Source of the DNA: Larix kaempferi | Lineage: Eukaryota; Streptophyta; Pinopsida; Pinales; Pinaceae | DNA length: 64,000 nucleotides | Direction: 5' to 3' | NCBI GenBank assembly: GCA_027924585.1 | Contig: BSBM01000092.1 | Span: 5,432,001 to 5,496,000 of the forward strand | Notes under the pieces: generated by a model | Database searches by the model: none | What the model was told of the DNA's origin: nothing | Seen by the model: the letters and a program-made list of their open reading frames with translations, nothing else | Shown here: in pieces, positions 12,211 to 22,734 of the stretch | Position numbering within the stretch: the stretch's first letter is position 1 | How the letters are laid out: each line of letters opens with the position of its first letter | Program-made: the position numbers and the translations under genes

Positions 12211-12430
12211 ATCGTCCTTGAGATCTCCATGTCTAAATTTTACAATCTCACTCCACCACCAAACTTGTAATTCTTGATCTCTCCTTATTGACACATCATC
12301 CTTTTATTGCAAAGACAAGTAGTGCGAAACCCATTCTTTCATGGAAAACCATACTTCCAGGACATATACAGCAAATGGATAATCTTTAATTACGAGCCTT
12401 AAGCGCACTGTGTCAGTTACAGCCATTCCT
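12211..12430 (-). pseudogene. LOX: LOX pseudogene, last surviving exon (truncated)
   Basis: The acceptor TTGTGTAG precedes 12430. The exon reads GMAVTD, then VIKDYPFA, LEVWFSMKEWVSHYLSL, a TAA where a Tyr is expected, then DDVSIRRDQELQVWWWSEI and HGDLKDD, all family blocks. Homology stops abruptly at 12211, where copia A's LTR begins. The remaining C-terminal part, with the last three iron ligands, is missing. Confidence 0.85.
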
Positions 12431-12551
12431 CTACACAACCTAACATTTATATGTCAATATAATATGCAAAGAATAAATTATGACCTAACATTTAAATGTC
12501 AATATAGTATACGAAGAATAAATTATGTTGACATTTTACTCCGCAAAACAC

Positions 12552-12815
12552 CTTTTGAGAAGATCCGCTGGCAATCCTTGCTCATTAAAACTCCAATCTT
12601 TATAGATCGTATATGACATTTCGATAGAATATTTACCCGGAGTAAAGCTACGTTCAATAATTCCTCCCGCGTTTATTAAGCTCTGAAGGGAAGCTTGATT
12701 CATGTCCATTGTATCAAGATAATGAGGTATCAACAATTTGTACAACGGATGCATCCTGCTCAATTGTCTGTGAGTAGCTATAATGAAAGGCTCCATAGCT
12801 ACATGAGTTATGAGC
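12552..12815 (-). pseudogene. LOX: LOX pseudogene exon with the EPFIIATHR / LLIPH motif
   Basis: The acceptor AAATGCAG precedes 12815, and the donor AAAAG|GTGTTT follows 12552. Splicing over the 121-bp intron (12431-12551) to the next exon gives an in-frame LKRGMAVTD, which supports both junctions. The 88-codon frame is open (THVAMEPF, ATHRQLSRMHPLYKLLIPHY, SLINAGGIIE, DWSFNEQGLPADLLK). The His in THVAMEP is one iron ligand; its partner five residues upstream would lie in the missing exon. Confidence 0.9.
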
Positions 12816-13077
12816 CTGCATTTGATAAGGAAAAGGAAAAGGAAAACTCAATATAATAGTTTTAAAAAACCAATTTTATATATTTTGAAAAGATTTTATT
12901 GTGAAAAATATAAATATAAATATTTTAATAATAATTATAAATAACATATTTATTTAACTTGTGGCAGGTGAACATTGATAGGTTATAAGTTAAGTGTTTT
13001 GAAAAAATTATTTATTACTTGTTTTTCTAGTTAGTTGTAATTAATTTGGACAATACACTTGGACAATACATTCTAAC

Positions 13078-13415
13078 CTGCATAAACTTGAGAACACACA
13101 AAATCTATCAGTATCATTGTTGTCGTCGCCAACTTCCAGTAATCCATGCAAAATCTCAAGGGGATTACTGTGGTGAAGACGTTTCCTCGGAGAGTTATAT
13201 GGACATTGAAATCCCCGAACGTAGAGCTGTTCAATCTGTTCGAAGGTTTCGAAGGAAGTTTCAGTTCCATCAGTGATCGTAGGAACAATCAGGTTAGCAA
13301 AAGCATTGATGGTGTGGGCTCCAAAATCAGTGAAATCCGTACGTACGAGGGAACCTTTCAACTGGCGGAATGAAGATCACGTTCGTACCCCTAACTCGGC
13401 TTTCAGATTTGGGAT
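13078..13415 (-). pseudogene. LOX: LOX pseudogene exon (DPKSESR ... LYVRG segment), frameshifted
   Basis: The acceptor GTATACAG precedes 13415, and the donor CAG|GTTAGAA follows 13078. The exon starts DPKSESRVRGTN in one frame. It shifts after a small deletion where the family has its VPRDE-type motif, then reads TDFTDFGAHTINAFANLIVP and ETFEQIEQLYVRG in another frame. Joining to the exon at 15868 across the intron gives KTDPKSES in frame. Only 262 bp of non-coding DNA separates this exon from the next surviving one, so the family's central catalytic exons have been deleted. Confidence 0.8.
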
Positions 13416-15867
13416 CTGTATACAAATTTCAAGCTGTAAGAAATATAATCTAGTAATATACCTACGGTGTTATTCTATTATCCAGCGATGACGTCCAAGA
13501 AAGAGCACGTACAAAATGGAAACTTTCCGACTGATAAATCCAACGCTTTGTTTGCAGCTTTATAAAAGTGGTAACTACAGTCATTAATTGTTCGTAAAGC
13601 TCCATAAATGTACTTAATAAGTTTATATGACCAGGTTTTGTAGTACCAGTAAGCCTCTGCACGTGGACGAGAAAAGCGCGCTCTCAGCGGACTTGGAGCT
13701 CAGGTTCAAAATTGACATCTCATAGCACGTCAAAGTGCTCCCAGCACGTCCTAGAAGTGTTATAAAATAATTGTACAGCAGAAGAAATTATAATTTCTAA
13801 TTTTTATATTTTATGTCCTAGAAGTGTTATAAAATAATTGTACGTCAAAAGAAATATAATTTCGAATTTTGATATTTTATGAGAAAATGCAAGTCTCAAT
13901 TTGGGTGAGTTCAAGTAAGTTCAATAGTTGTACCTACATCCACTACAATTCTTTGTATAAAGGGCATGCCCATGAAGAGGATCAAGTTAGATTTGGGTTC
14001 GAATATGATTCATTTGGTTGCTTGTGAGTTACTTTCTATTGGTCATACCATTGAACGAGTTATTTTCTCTTTATTAATTTCTGAACATGTAATGTGTTGA
14101 TGAAGAGTGTTGTATCACTTCAATGCAATTCCTCGAGGGGGCTTGTCCTGTCAAGACTCAATGCCCTGCTCACCCATTAAGATTAGTCTCTGTCCCATCC
14201 ACCATTACAAACATTTTCCTAGTAGGTGTTTCTTATAGGGAATAGCCCATGCTTCTCACTAATACTAATAAGAAGTCTTTTCCCACTTCTATAAATACAT
14301 TTCAGTAGCACTAAATCATCCCACCAAAGAACAATAAATCCAAATTAAAAAATTAAAAAATTGAAAATGGGTATTTATGTTATATAAGAAATAATATCTT
14401 TGCCTTAAAAGGAATGTGCGAGCATAGTTGAGAGTGTAGAAACTACACTTAGAGGGAGCCATATGTAATAAAAAAGGATATTTTGAATAAAATATCAAGT
14501 TGCAGAGTGTGAGAGGAGGTATGGTCATCCAAATATTTGAGGGTTTATACAATATTATAAAGGTTCAAGTCTAGATATTAGAAACCCGGATGGAAACTTC
14601 CATTTAATTTGAAGTAAAAATACTCGATAAATGGATGCATGGGTTCCGAGATAGGGTTTCAAGCATACTTGGGGTTTTCACTATTAGTTCCACCACACAA
14701 AAGGTTACAAAGAATGTTTTTTTTAAATTGGTATGGTTAATTAAAAAAAAAAAAAGGAAAATATGATTGGGTTCAGCTGCGCTAGATTCCAAAGCTGGGC
14801 ATAAACTATTAACAAGCAAAGATTCTAGAGTTGGACACCAATGATTTCTAAGCAAGGATTCAATGTAGATGTGTATCTTCTGTCCAATTTTTTTATATAT
14901 ATTTTTAGTGTGTTTGTTATTGAAACAATGTGATAATTATGGATTTATTGATTTATTTAGTTGCATAAATTTGATTGAAAATAAAATATTCTATTTAGCA
15001 CTTTTTTTAATGAAGTGTGTAATTAATTTATTATTGTCAAATGAAATGTGATTTTTTCTAAAACTTTTCATCTTACAAGTGCCACACAAATATATACCCT
15101 TCAAACTGAAATTAAGACCTACCCTTCAAATTTAAACCTTGCTTGGAGGGCGCTTTACCCTAATGATGAAGGCATTTTTAAAAAGTGTTATGCAGCTAAG
15201 GTCCCCTCAAGACTTTCTCACAAAAATGTAAGATAGTACCAGGGTAAAGGCTCACTCATGGCAAAATAAAAAATTAAAATTAATTTTCCATTTAAAATTC
15301 AAATTTGTGGATAGGTTTCATCAAATCAAATGATATAAAAATACACATAGCAAGTGTTGTTCAAACGAGTAAAGGTGGGGTAGAAGCTACACTGATGTCA
15401 TCTCATAGCGCCCTTCGGAGTGCGGCTCTGAAGAGGCTTAGTGATAGTAGGTTTTCGGTGAGAAATTAGTACCAGACTTAATATTTTCCATAAAGTAAAA
15501 TATATATTTTATGGAAGTTTTTGTATTTATTTTTTTATTTTTTTGACCGTTAGAAATGTGAGGTTCTCTAACCTAGATGAACAACAACTCAATGTTGAAA
15601 GCACAATCTACCCAACTAAAAAATGCTATTTTATAGGTATCTAAATTCAACCTCAAACTTGGCTTATCAAATATTAAAGTACAAACATACAACCCGAAGC
15701 TAGGTAACCTAAATGTCTTTAACCAGTCAAAAATGGCACGATGGAGTCCATTCTCACTTGATCTTGAATGAACAATTTTGTAACAAGACTTCGTTGAAAA
15801 GCTTGAAAACAGTGTATATTAATCTAAATGCTACCATGGGGTGCACAAGCAGGACCAAATGTTATAC
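13416..15867. other. large LOX intron, repeat-bearing, no gene seen
   Basis: This 2.45-kb stretch lies between matching LOX splice sites. It contains a 67-bp tandem duplication at 13749-13881, AT-rich filler, and GC-richer patches at 13660-13740 and 15380-15440. None of the short ORFs in it is recognisable. It may include further old insertions. Confidence 0.55.
13749..13881. repeat. 67-bp tandem duplication
   Basis: Two adjacent copies beginning GTCCTAGAAGTGTTATAAAA (13749 and 13816) differ at only a few positions. They lie inside the large LOX intron. Confidence 0.85.
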
Positions 15868-15920
15868 CTGTTTTAGCTGGTGGACGGCCCGTCTTGCATC
15901 TTCTTGGATATGGCAAGTCC
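15868..15920 (-). pseudogene. LOX: LOX exon, downstream piece beyond copia B
   Basis: The minus strand reads DLPYPRRCKTGRPPAKT, a highly conserved lipoxygenase segment, and ends at the donor ACAG|GTATAAC. Its upstream half lies on the other side of copia B (20987 upward), which ends in the SGSKD residues. The pentamer AGTCC at the break occurs at both ends of B. Confidence 0.9.
15916..15920. repeat. 5' target-site duplication of copia B (AGTCC)
   Basis: Exact match to 20987-20991, immediately outside the B LTRs. Confidence 0.95.
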
Positions 15921-16138
15921 TGTTAAGAGTTGTAATCTCATGTTTCGTTGTTGGTTAAGTTAGTTGAGTTAGTTGCTGAATAGGACATTAGTCATCCCAT
16001 GGTATTAACTGACCCATAGTATTAGCCGGTGGTTTTGAGTCTATATGATAGCATATATATTTGAGTTTAATAAAGAGAAGGCAATCAATATGCCCTTTGT
16101 GTTTTCGCTCTTGTTCTATGTCTTTGCAAACTTTATCA
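15921..16138 (+). repeat. copia B 5' LTR
   Basis: Runs from TGTTAAGAGTTGTAATCTCA to CTTTATCA, 218 bp. A TATATAT-rich stretch near 16043-16060 and an AATAAAG signal near 16070 look like the promoter and polyadenylation region. Similarity to the 3' LTR is about 90% by eye. Confidence 0.92.
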
Positions 16139-16150
16139 TGGTATCAGAGC
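16139..16150 (+). promoter_or_regulatory. copia B primer-binding site
   Basis: TGGTATCAGAGC directly abuts the LTR end and is complementary to the 3' end of plant initiator tRNA-Met. Confidence 0.9.
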
Positions 16151-16345
16151 TAACGGCCTGATCCTTAAACCTTTGTTTCTTGGGTAATCCTCTTCAAAAG
16201 TTGGAGAGCACACAGACAACTGGAAGATGCAGTACAGGACGGAGATGGAACACTCAGGCCGCAACATTTTTTTATTTTTTACTGCCCACGATCTGGCATT
16301 GGCGCACCCACTAAAAACCCACTGAAGAGACCCTAGCGCACCCCT

Positions 16346-16641
16346 GCTGAAGGAAAACTGTGCCACTTTCTAAGATGGCTCACCTTAGCTGAAGGCAAAC
16401 TGAGCCGGCTAGCGCACCCTGCCTGAAGGCAAACTGAGTCGGGTGGCGCACCCTTCCTGAAGGAAAACTGATACGGTGGTGCACCTTGGCTGAAGGCAAA
16501 CTGAGCCGGTGGTGCACCTTGGCCGAAGGCAAACTAAGCCGGTGGTGCACCTTGTATGAAGGCAATCTGAGCTGGTGGCACACCTTGTATGAAGGAAAAT
16601 TGAGTCGGTGGCGCACCTTGGCTGAAGCTAAACTGCGCCGG
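16346..16641 (+). repeat. 33-34 bp minisatellite in the copia B leader
   Basis: About nine degenerate copies of a unit like CTGAAGGCAAACTGAGCCGG plus TGGTGCACCTTGG occupy most of the untranslated leader between the PBS and gag. The period is 33-34 bp. It is GC-richer than the rest of the element. No such array is seen in element C. Confidence 0.85.
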
Positions 16642-16738
16642 CCTTCCTTTACTCTATAAAAAAATTCCTGGCACACGCCAGAGGCGCATTGTGTCACTTA
16701 GAAAGTTGTGCCAGTCAGTTTAAAAATTTTCATAAGCC

Positions 16739-19700
16739 ATGGCAAGCCTGAACATGAAGCCGATATCTCGTCCAATGCTGAACGACAACAATTATGAATT
16801 CTGGTCTATCAAGATGCAGACCTTTCTACAACTCAACAAGTGTTAGGATATGGTTGAACGAGAGTTCACGGAACCGACGGAAACTACTGTCATTGCTATG
16901 TCAAACATAAATAAGAAGGCCCTCAATGAAAGCAGAGATCGAAATCTCACTGCAAAATGGTTGATCCAAAGCTGCATTGAGGAGTCCATTTTCCTGCGGA
17001 TCGCTAGAGCTATGACCGTAGATCAAGCATGGAATCTACTCCAATCTGCATACAAAGGTACATATCGAGTCAAAACGGTAAGACTCCAAACCCTTCGATT
17101 CCAGTTTTAAAGTCTTAAGATGAAGGAAACTAAGACTGTCAATCAGTTCATGACTAGGGTTTCAGGGATTGTCACACAATTCCAAACCTATGGCAAAGCC
17201 CTAGAGCAGAAGGCTATTGTTCAAAAGGTACTTAGATGCCTCACTAAGAAATTCTCTATGGTAGTTACTGCCATAAAAGAATCTAAGGATCTGTCGAAGT
17301 TTACCCTAGAGGAGTTAACAGGGTCACTTTTGTCTCATGAAGCTAGACTCAGTCAGGAAGAAGAGTCGTTGTCACATGCATTCAACACTCAGACTTCTTT
17401 TACAAAGGTCGAGGTAGAGGAGGCATAGGACGAGGAAGAAGAGGAAGGAGTTCTAATTCCACAGAGGATAGAAATTCCCATGAACACACAGTTCACTATG
17501 AGAACAGTCATAATCCTCAGCACCAGAGAGAAAGAGGAGGCAAGAGATGGAATAACAGGTCCAATTTCTAGTGTAACTACTACAAGAAATATGGCCACTA
17601 TGAACGTGACTGCAGAAAGAAGCAAGCAGATTAGAACAGTGGCAGAGCAAATGTCTCCAATGTTGAAGAACATTTATAAGAAGTTATGTTTCTGTCATAC
17701 CAAGCGACTAAAGCAACACATCAGTCAGATGTATGGTTGCTAGACAGTGGATGCAGCAATCATATGACAGGTAACAAATCATTTTTTTTCTGACCTAGAT
17801 CCATGTGTTAATTCAAATAGAAAATTGGGTGATCACTATCTCGTTGCTGCTCAAGGAAAAGGTATTGTTCCTATACTTACCAAACAAAATGAGAAGAGGT
17901 ACATAAATGATGTATTCTATGTTCCAAATCTCAAGGTCAATCTGATCAGTGTGGGTCAACTGATTCAGAATAAGTATGATGTTAGGTTCATTGATTCCTA
18001 CTGTGTTGTCTACGATAAAGCCCCTAGTAGAAGAATCCTAGCCAAAGTAGAAATGACAAAGAATAGAATTTTCCCACTCACCCTGAGGAGTGCTATCTTG
18101 TCACAGTCATATGCTCATACTGTCTCCAATCAAGACGAAACTTGGTTGTGGCATTGTAGGTATGGTCATCTACCCTTCCAGAGTCTCTCTCATCTGCAAA
18201 AGTAATCCATGGTCAAAGGATTACCAGTCATGAATGAACAGTCAAGTTCTTGTGAAGACTGCATTTTAGGGAAACACCAAAGGGACATCTTTCCCACTTC
18301 TACAAATAGAGCCAAAGAACACCTTGAACTAGTTCACATGGACCTATGTGGACCCATGCAAACCCAATCTATAGAGGTAGTCTGTATTTCCTAACATTTA
18401 TTGATGATTATAGCAGGAATGTCTGGATCTACTTTCTCAGAAATAAGTCAGATGCTTGGCTCCAAATTCAAAGAGTTCAAAGCTTTGACTGAAAAGTAGT
18501 CAAGTAAACCACTCAGAATACTCAAATCAGACGATGGAGGTGAGTATGTCTCTCATGAATTTGCAGAGTTATGTAAGCATCATGGATTACAACACCAGTA
18601 CACCACCAGATACACTCCACAACAGAATGGAGTTGCAAAACGGAAGAATCAGACCATCATGAACATGGCCCAAAGTATGCTATCATACAAGAAGTTATTA
18701 GATGAATATTGGGGTGAATTTGTTGCATGTTCAGTATATCTTCTAAACAGGTCTCCCACAGTAAGTGTCAAAGACAAGATACTTGAAGAAACATGGAGTG
18801 GCACTCAGATTAGTGTCTCACATCTCAGGATATTTGGATGTGTTGCATTCGCACACATACCAGATGAGTTAAGGAAGAAGTTAGACAAGAAGAGTTAAAG
18901 GTGTATTTTCACAGGCTATAGTGAACAACAGAAATCCTATAAAGTGTATAATCCTGTCACCAAGAAAGTAGTGGTGAGAAGAGATGTCAAATTTATGGAA
19001 GATAAATGCTGGACTGATACAATAGACATTCAACAGATAGACAGTCTAGTACCACCAGAACCATTCAGAATGCCCATACTTGAGGTGCAGCAGCAACAAC
19101 AACAAGAAGGGACACTAGTAGATAGTCCACTACAGAACCATAGAACCAGAAGCTTAAGAGATTCATATAAGCAGACTCCTCTCATTGATGAGAAACTACA
19201 GTATGCTCTATTTTCATGTCATCCAACATGTTTTGAAGAAGCAACAAAAGATCCACAGTGGGTCCAAGCAATGAATGAAGAGATTGATTCTATTGAGAGG
19301 AATCAGACTTAGGATCTAGTTGATCTCCCATCAGATAAAAGTTGCATTGGTGTAAAATGGGTCTATAAGACCAAGTTGAATGAAAAATCAAAGATAGAAA
19401 AGTACAAAGCAAGGTTAGTTGCAAGAGGTTTTTCTCAGCAATATGGTGTAGACTATGATGAAATCTTTTCTCCAGTAGCAAGGATGGACACCATCAGAGC
19501 TGTACTTGAAATAGAAGCTCAAAACCAATGACCTGTTTATCAAATGGATGTAAAATATGCCTTTCTAAATGACATACTTGAAGAAGAAGTCTATGTAGAT
19601 CAGCCCCCTAGTTATGCTGTCAAAGGTCAAGAACGCAAGGTATGTAAGCTGAAAAAGGCCTTGTATGGTCTCAAACAAGCACCACGAGCCTGGTACAACA

Positions 19701-20760
19701 AAATTGACTCTTATCTCATCAACAATGGGTTCAACAGAAGCAGCAATGAACCTACTCTGTATGTCAAAACAGATAAGCAAGGTGACATTTTAGTTGTTTG
19801 GTTTTATGTTGATGATATGATCTATACTGGAAATTTGATGCTATAAGAGTTTAAGACAGTCATGAAAAATGAGTTTGAGATGACTGATCTTGGTCTTATG
19901 AAGATTTTCCTTGGTCTGGAAGTTGATCAAAGTGAAAATGAGATATTCATCTGTGAGCATAAGTATGCTACTGACATTCTGCAGAGATGCAAAATGGATA
20001 AATGTAAACTAGTAGAAATCCCCATTGCAACTGTACCAAGTTAAGCAAGAATGATGAAGGACTAGCAGTAAATTCTACCATTTACAAAACATTAGTAGGA
20101 ATTTTAATGTATTTGAATGTTACTAGACCTGATTTCATGTATGATGTCAGTCTTGTTTCTAGATTCATGGAGTCTCCCAAAAACTCTCACTGGAAAGTTG
20201 GAAAAAGAATTATGAGATATGTTGCAAGTACAATTGATTATGGACTTTGGTACACTCATTCACAAGACTGTACTCTCACAGGGTACACAGACAATGATTT
20301 TTCTGGTAGTATTGATGATAGGAAAAGCACATATGGTTATGCTTTTCATTTTGGTACCAGTCTTATTTCTTGGGCTTCTCAGAAACAACCCATTGTGAGC
20401 ATGTATTCAACAGAAGAAGAATATATTGTTGTGACTATAGCAGCATGCCATGCAGTTTGGCTCAGAAGAATCTTGAAGGATATGAGACATACAAAAAAAG
20501 AATCAATAGCCATCTATTGCGACAACAATTCTTCCATACAGTTGTCTAAACATAATGTATTTCATAGGAAGAGTAAACACATTGACATTCGCTGTCACTT
20601 TATACGTGAGTTAGTCAATAATGGAGAGATTAGTTTGATGTTTTGTGGCTCTAAGGAGTAGTTAGCTGATATGTTTACCAAACCTTTGGGTACATCTACA
20701 TTTGAGTTTCATAGGCAGCACTTAGGCATTGATAGTGCTGACGACACCCTCCCACTTTAG
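16739..20760 (+). pseudogene. gag-pol: copia B gag-pol (decayed)
   Basis: Gag starts at ATG 16739 (MASLNMKPISRPMLNDNNYEFW). The CCHC knuckle near 17577-17620 has its second Cys changed to Tyr. The protease motif is DSGCSNHMTG (about 17742-17771). The integrase zinc region is HCRYGH...CEDC, and the core has DLCGPM and SDDGGEY, but the third acidic residue is Lys in QNGVAKRKN (about 18638). RT includes [24 protein letters not shown] and an intact YVDD at 19805-19816. RNase H (20107-20661) includes STEEEY and KHIDIRCHFIRE. More than ten stops and several frame changes show it is inactive. Intact copia polyproteins have about 1,300-1,450 residues, which fits this span. Confidence 0.93.
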
Positions 20761-20772
20761 ATTAAGGGGGTG
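20761..20772 (+). promoter_or_regulatory. copia B polypurine tract
   Basis: ATTAAGGGGGTG immediately precedes the 3' LTR start TGTTAATAG. Confidence 0.8.
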
Positions 20773-20986
20773 TGTTAATAGTTGTAATCTCATGTGTCGT
20801 TGTTTGTTAAGTTAGTTGAGTTAGTTGTTGACTTGGACATTAGTCATCCCATGGTATTCATTGGCCCATAGTATTAGCCGATGGTTTTGAGTCTATATGA
20901 TACTATATATATCTGAGTTTAATAATGAGAAGGAAATCATTATGCCCTTTGTGTTTTCGCTTTCTGTGTCTTTTCAAACTTTATCA
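20773..20986 (+). repeat. copia B 3' LTR
   Basis: Runs from TGTTAATAGTTGTAATCTCA to CTTTATCA, 214 bp, collinear with the 5' LTR. Confidence 0.92.
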
Positions 20987-20991
20987 AGTCC
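20987..20991. repeat. 3' target-site duplication of copia B (AGTCC)
   Basis: Exact match to 15916-15920. With one copy removed the lipoxygenase SGSKD and LPYPRR codons are adjacent and in frame. Confidence 0.95.
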
Positions 20992-21599
20992 TTGGATCCA
21001 CTGAACATTGGTCTTAGTAGATCTGGATTGATGCCAGGGTCCCTAATATTGTTGTAGACGACATAATTGTATATTTGATCAGATACCTTCCTCTCTCCCA
21101 TTCCATTTCCTCGCAGTTCCACCATATCGTCTTCCCTCGGTTTGTTTTCCCTTAGTTTGTTTAAACCTACTATGGTCTCCTCGTGTAGGTAGATCTGATC
21201 ACAGGGCACATTAAAACGATTAAATAGATGTATATAACAATTTAATGGATCATAACTGCTAGAACGATTAAATGGATTAGAAGTGCACAATACACCATAT
21301 CTTATTAGAGAAGAAAATACAATCAATTTTGTTGGTATCATAGGGGGTAACCTAGGAGTTGCACTTAAAGTGCAGTTTACCTTGACCTGGGATGTCAAGA
21401 GTTAGAGATTTTAGAAAGAATTGTCATGAATTCTTATTCTTTATCAGGAATGCTCGTGGAACTCCCAGACCATTGCTCCACTTGAAGGTGATTTTAAAGT
21501 GTCTGTTGCTAGCAATGGGTTCATCAAAGGGATTCCATTTTAAATAAGATGCTTTGTCAGCCATCTTTCCCAATCCCATTTCTTCCATAATAACAACAA
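20987..21599 (-). pseudogene. LOX: LOX exon region: PLAT second half and LRGNGMGERK block
   Basis: The minus strand from 21599 encodes GKMADKASYLKWNPF, HFKITFKWSNGLGVPRAFLIKN, a TGA, FFLKSLTLDIPGQGKLHF, a TAG where Trp is expected, then IFFSNK. A region of about 100 bp with internal TTTAATCGTT repeats disrupts the frame. It resumes as DQIYLHEETIVGLNKLR, LRGNGMGERKVSDQIYNY and PDLLRPMFSGSKD, ending at copia B. These are standard lipoxygenase N-terminal blocks. PLAT domains bind membranes or lipids. Confidence 0.87.
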
Positions 21600-21674
21600 C
21601 TATTATATAAAACAACATGGAAACCGTCTAAACCAAATAGAGGGGCATAATATTAGATACATTAGCTGATTTAC

Positions 21675-21790
21675 CTGAATCAATCTGGTCGCTGCTCACT
21701 AGCTGGAGCGAATTACAAGAGCTTTCCGTTGCAGGCACGCCTTGCTTATGTTGAAGGAAAAGATTCCGACATACAAGGCTCTCCTCTACT
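21675..21790 (-). pseudogene. LOX: LOX first recognisable exon (PLAT start)
   Basis: The minus strand reads EVEESLVCRNLF, then NSLQLVSSDQIDS, followed by the donor CAG|GTAAATC at 21675. The LQLVS segment is typical of the lipoxygenase PLAT domain. The upstream end is uncertain: a TAG lies in frame just before, and no start codon or promoter could be assigned. Confidence 0.6.
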
Positions 21791-22079
21791 TCAAAACCCT
21801 ATGTTTCAAATGGGATGAGAATTGAACGTGGCTTTGGTCTCTGACTTCTAAAATAACTTAGATCAGAGTAGACATGGGACTCCTCAATAGACTTGTTGTC
21901 ACTCACCAGTTCAGTAATGTGTTTTAACAACCATATACTCGATAGAAATTATGAAATTTGTGCATTGTTCCAATGGGCATTGCTTCCTATTTGTAGATCT
22001 TGTGCACGCTGTGGGGACACAGTTAAGTACTGTACTTAAGTAGAAGGCCATGTGAAAACAAAAGAACACCATACTATTG
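21791..22079. other. flank between LOX and copia C
   Basis: About 290 bp with no recognisable coding sequence. It may hold eroded 5' exon or promoter sequence of the lipoxygenase. The sequence AGAAGGCCATGTG occurs here near 22052 and again just beyond copia C near 27682. Confidence 0.4.
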
Positions 22080-22084
22080 AGGAA
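22080..22084. repeat. 5' target-site duplication of copia C (AGGAA)
   Basis: AGGAA precedes the LTR start TGTTGGAAAA and recurs at 27663-27667 directly after the 3' LTR. Confidence 0.85.
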
Positions 22085-22676
22085 TGTTGGAAAATATGTA
22101 TTTATGAGCTGATCGTGTATTTACTGCGCCGGCTCTGTCAGTCATCTTGTTAGTCGTTTTGTGTCAGTGCGCAGAGTCTAAAATATCAGTCTGTCAGTAA
22201 GTTCGTATCCAATCCGGCACACGTCAAGTTTGTAGTTAATGAAACTGCATTTGTAATCCGCATATCTAGAATTCTTAGGTAGAAATGAATTACTGTGTTT
22301 AATGCAACCTTGTAGCTTCACCTTGAAGCGATCTTAAGTCGGTTGTTATGAAAGTCTATAAGTAGAAGAAAATAGTTAAAACTTTGCGAGAGATGTGAAG
22401 AAGAGAAGAGTATTTGTGAAGTTCACGAAGTAATGTATTGCGAAGTTAACTGCACATCACTGCGAAGTTCTACTGCGCAATAAAAAGTTGAAATCTGTGC
22501 AGTTAATCGCCACGCAGTTAATTTGTGAAGTTAATTCTTAGTGAAGCAAGTGTTCTGCGAAGTAAAATTTGGGATTCCCTATTGTATGATCAACGAAGTC
22601 CGAAGCGAAGAAAAAGAAGATATTCATCTACTGCGCAGTTAAATCTTATTTACTGCGCGGTGTGCTTTTCCCTTGA
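22085..22676 (+). repeat. copia C 5' LTR
   Basis: A 592-bp LTR with a TATAAGTA box at 22357-22364 in its middle. The half after the TATA box is rich in reiterated GCGAAGTT and GCGCAGTTAA motifs. Collinear with 27086-27662. Confidence 0.92.
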
Positions 22677-22678
22677 TC

Positions 22679-22691
22679 TAGTATCAGAGCC
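22679..22691 (+). promoter_or_regulatory. copia C primer-binding site
   Basis: TAGTATCAGAGCC, one base off the initiator tRNA-Met consensus, two bases after the LTR end. Confidence 0.8.
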
Positions 22692-22734
22692 TGGTTTACG
22701 GAGAAAGGGAATTCTATTTATAAGGGAAAAGCGG

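Larger units (their letters stand above)
15921..20986 (+). mobile_element. complete Ty1/copia element B (5,066 bp)
   Basis: The element has LTRs of 218 and 214 bp with ends TGTTAA...TTTATCA, an adjacent PBS and a polypurine tract. Its internal region encodes gag, protease, integrase, RT and RNase H in the copia order, and it is flanked by exact AGTCC duplications. It inserted into a lipoxygenase exon on the opposite strand. The coding region carries many stops, mostly TAG or TGA where Trp or Gln is expected, so the element is dead but structurally complete. It is closely related to the 3' fragment of element A. Confidence 0.95.
12211..21790 (-). pseudogene. LOX: plant lipoxygenase pseudogene, split by copia B
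   Basis: The minus strand, read from 21790 down, encodes pieces of a plant lipoxygenase in the correct order. These are the PLAT N-terminal domain, the LRGNGMGERK block, the LPYPRRCKTGRPP block, the DPKSESR segment, the EPFIIATHRQLSRMHPLYKLL motif, and IKDYPFA/LEVWFSMKEWVS. Intact lipoxygenases oxygenate polyunsaturated fatty acids for oxylipin synthesis. This copy is dead: stops occur in the N-terminal and last exons, a frameshift occurs at the start of the DPKSESR exon, and copia B interrupts an exon. The exons between the LYVRG segment and the EPFIIATHR segment are absent, and the C-terminus is cut at copia A. Of the five known iron ligands only the His of the THVAMEP segment is present. 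Splice sites are mostly recognisable. Length if intact would be about 850-950 residues. Confidence 0.88.
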
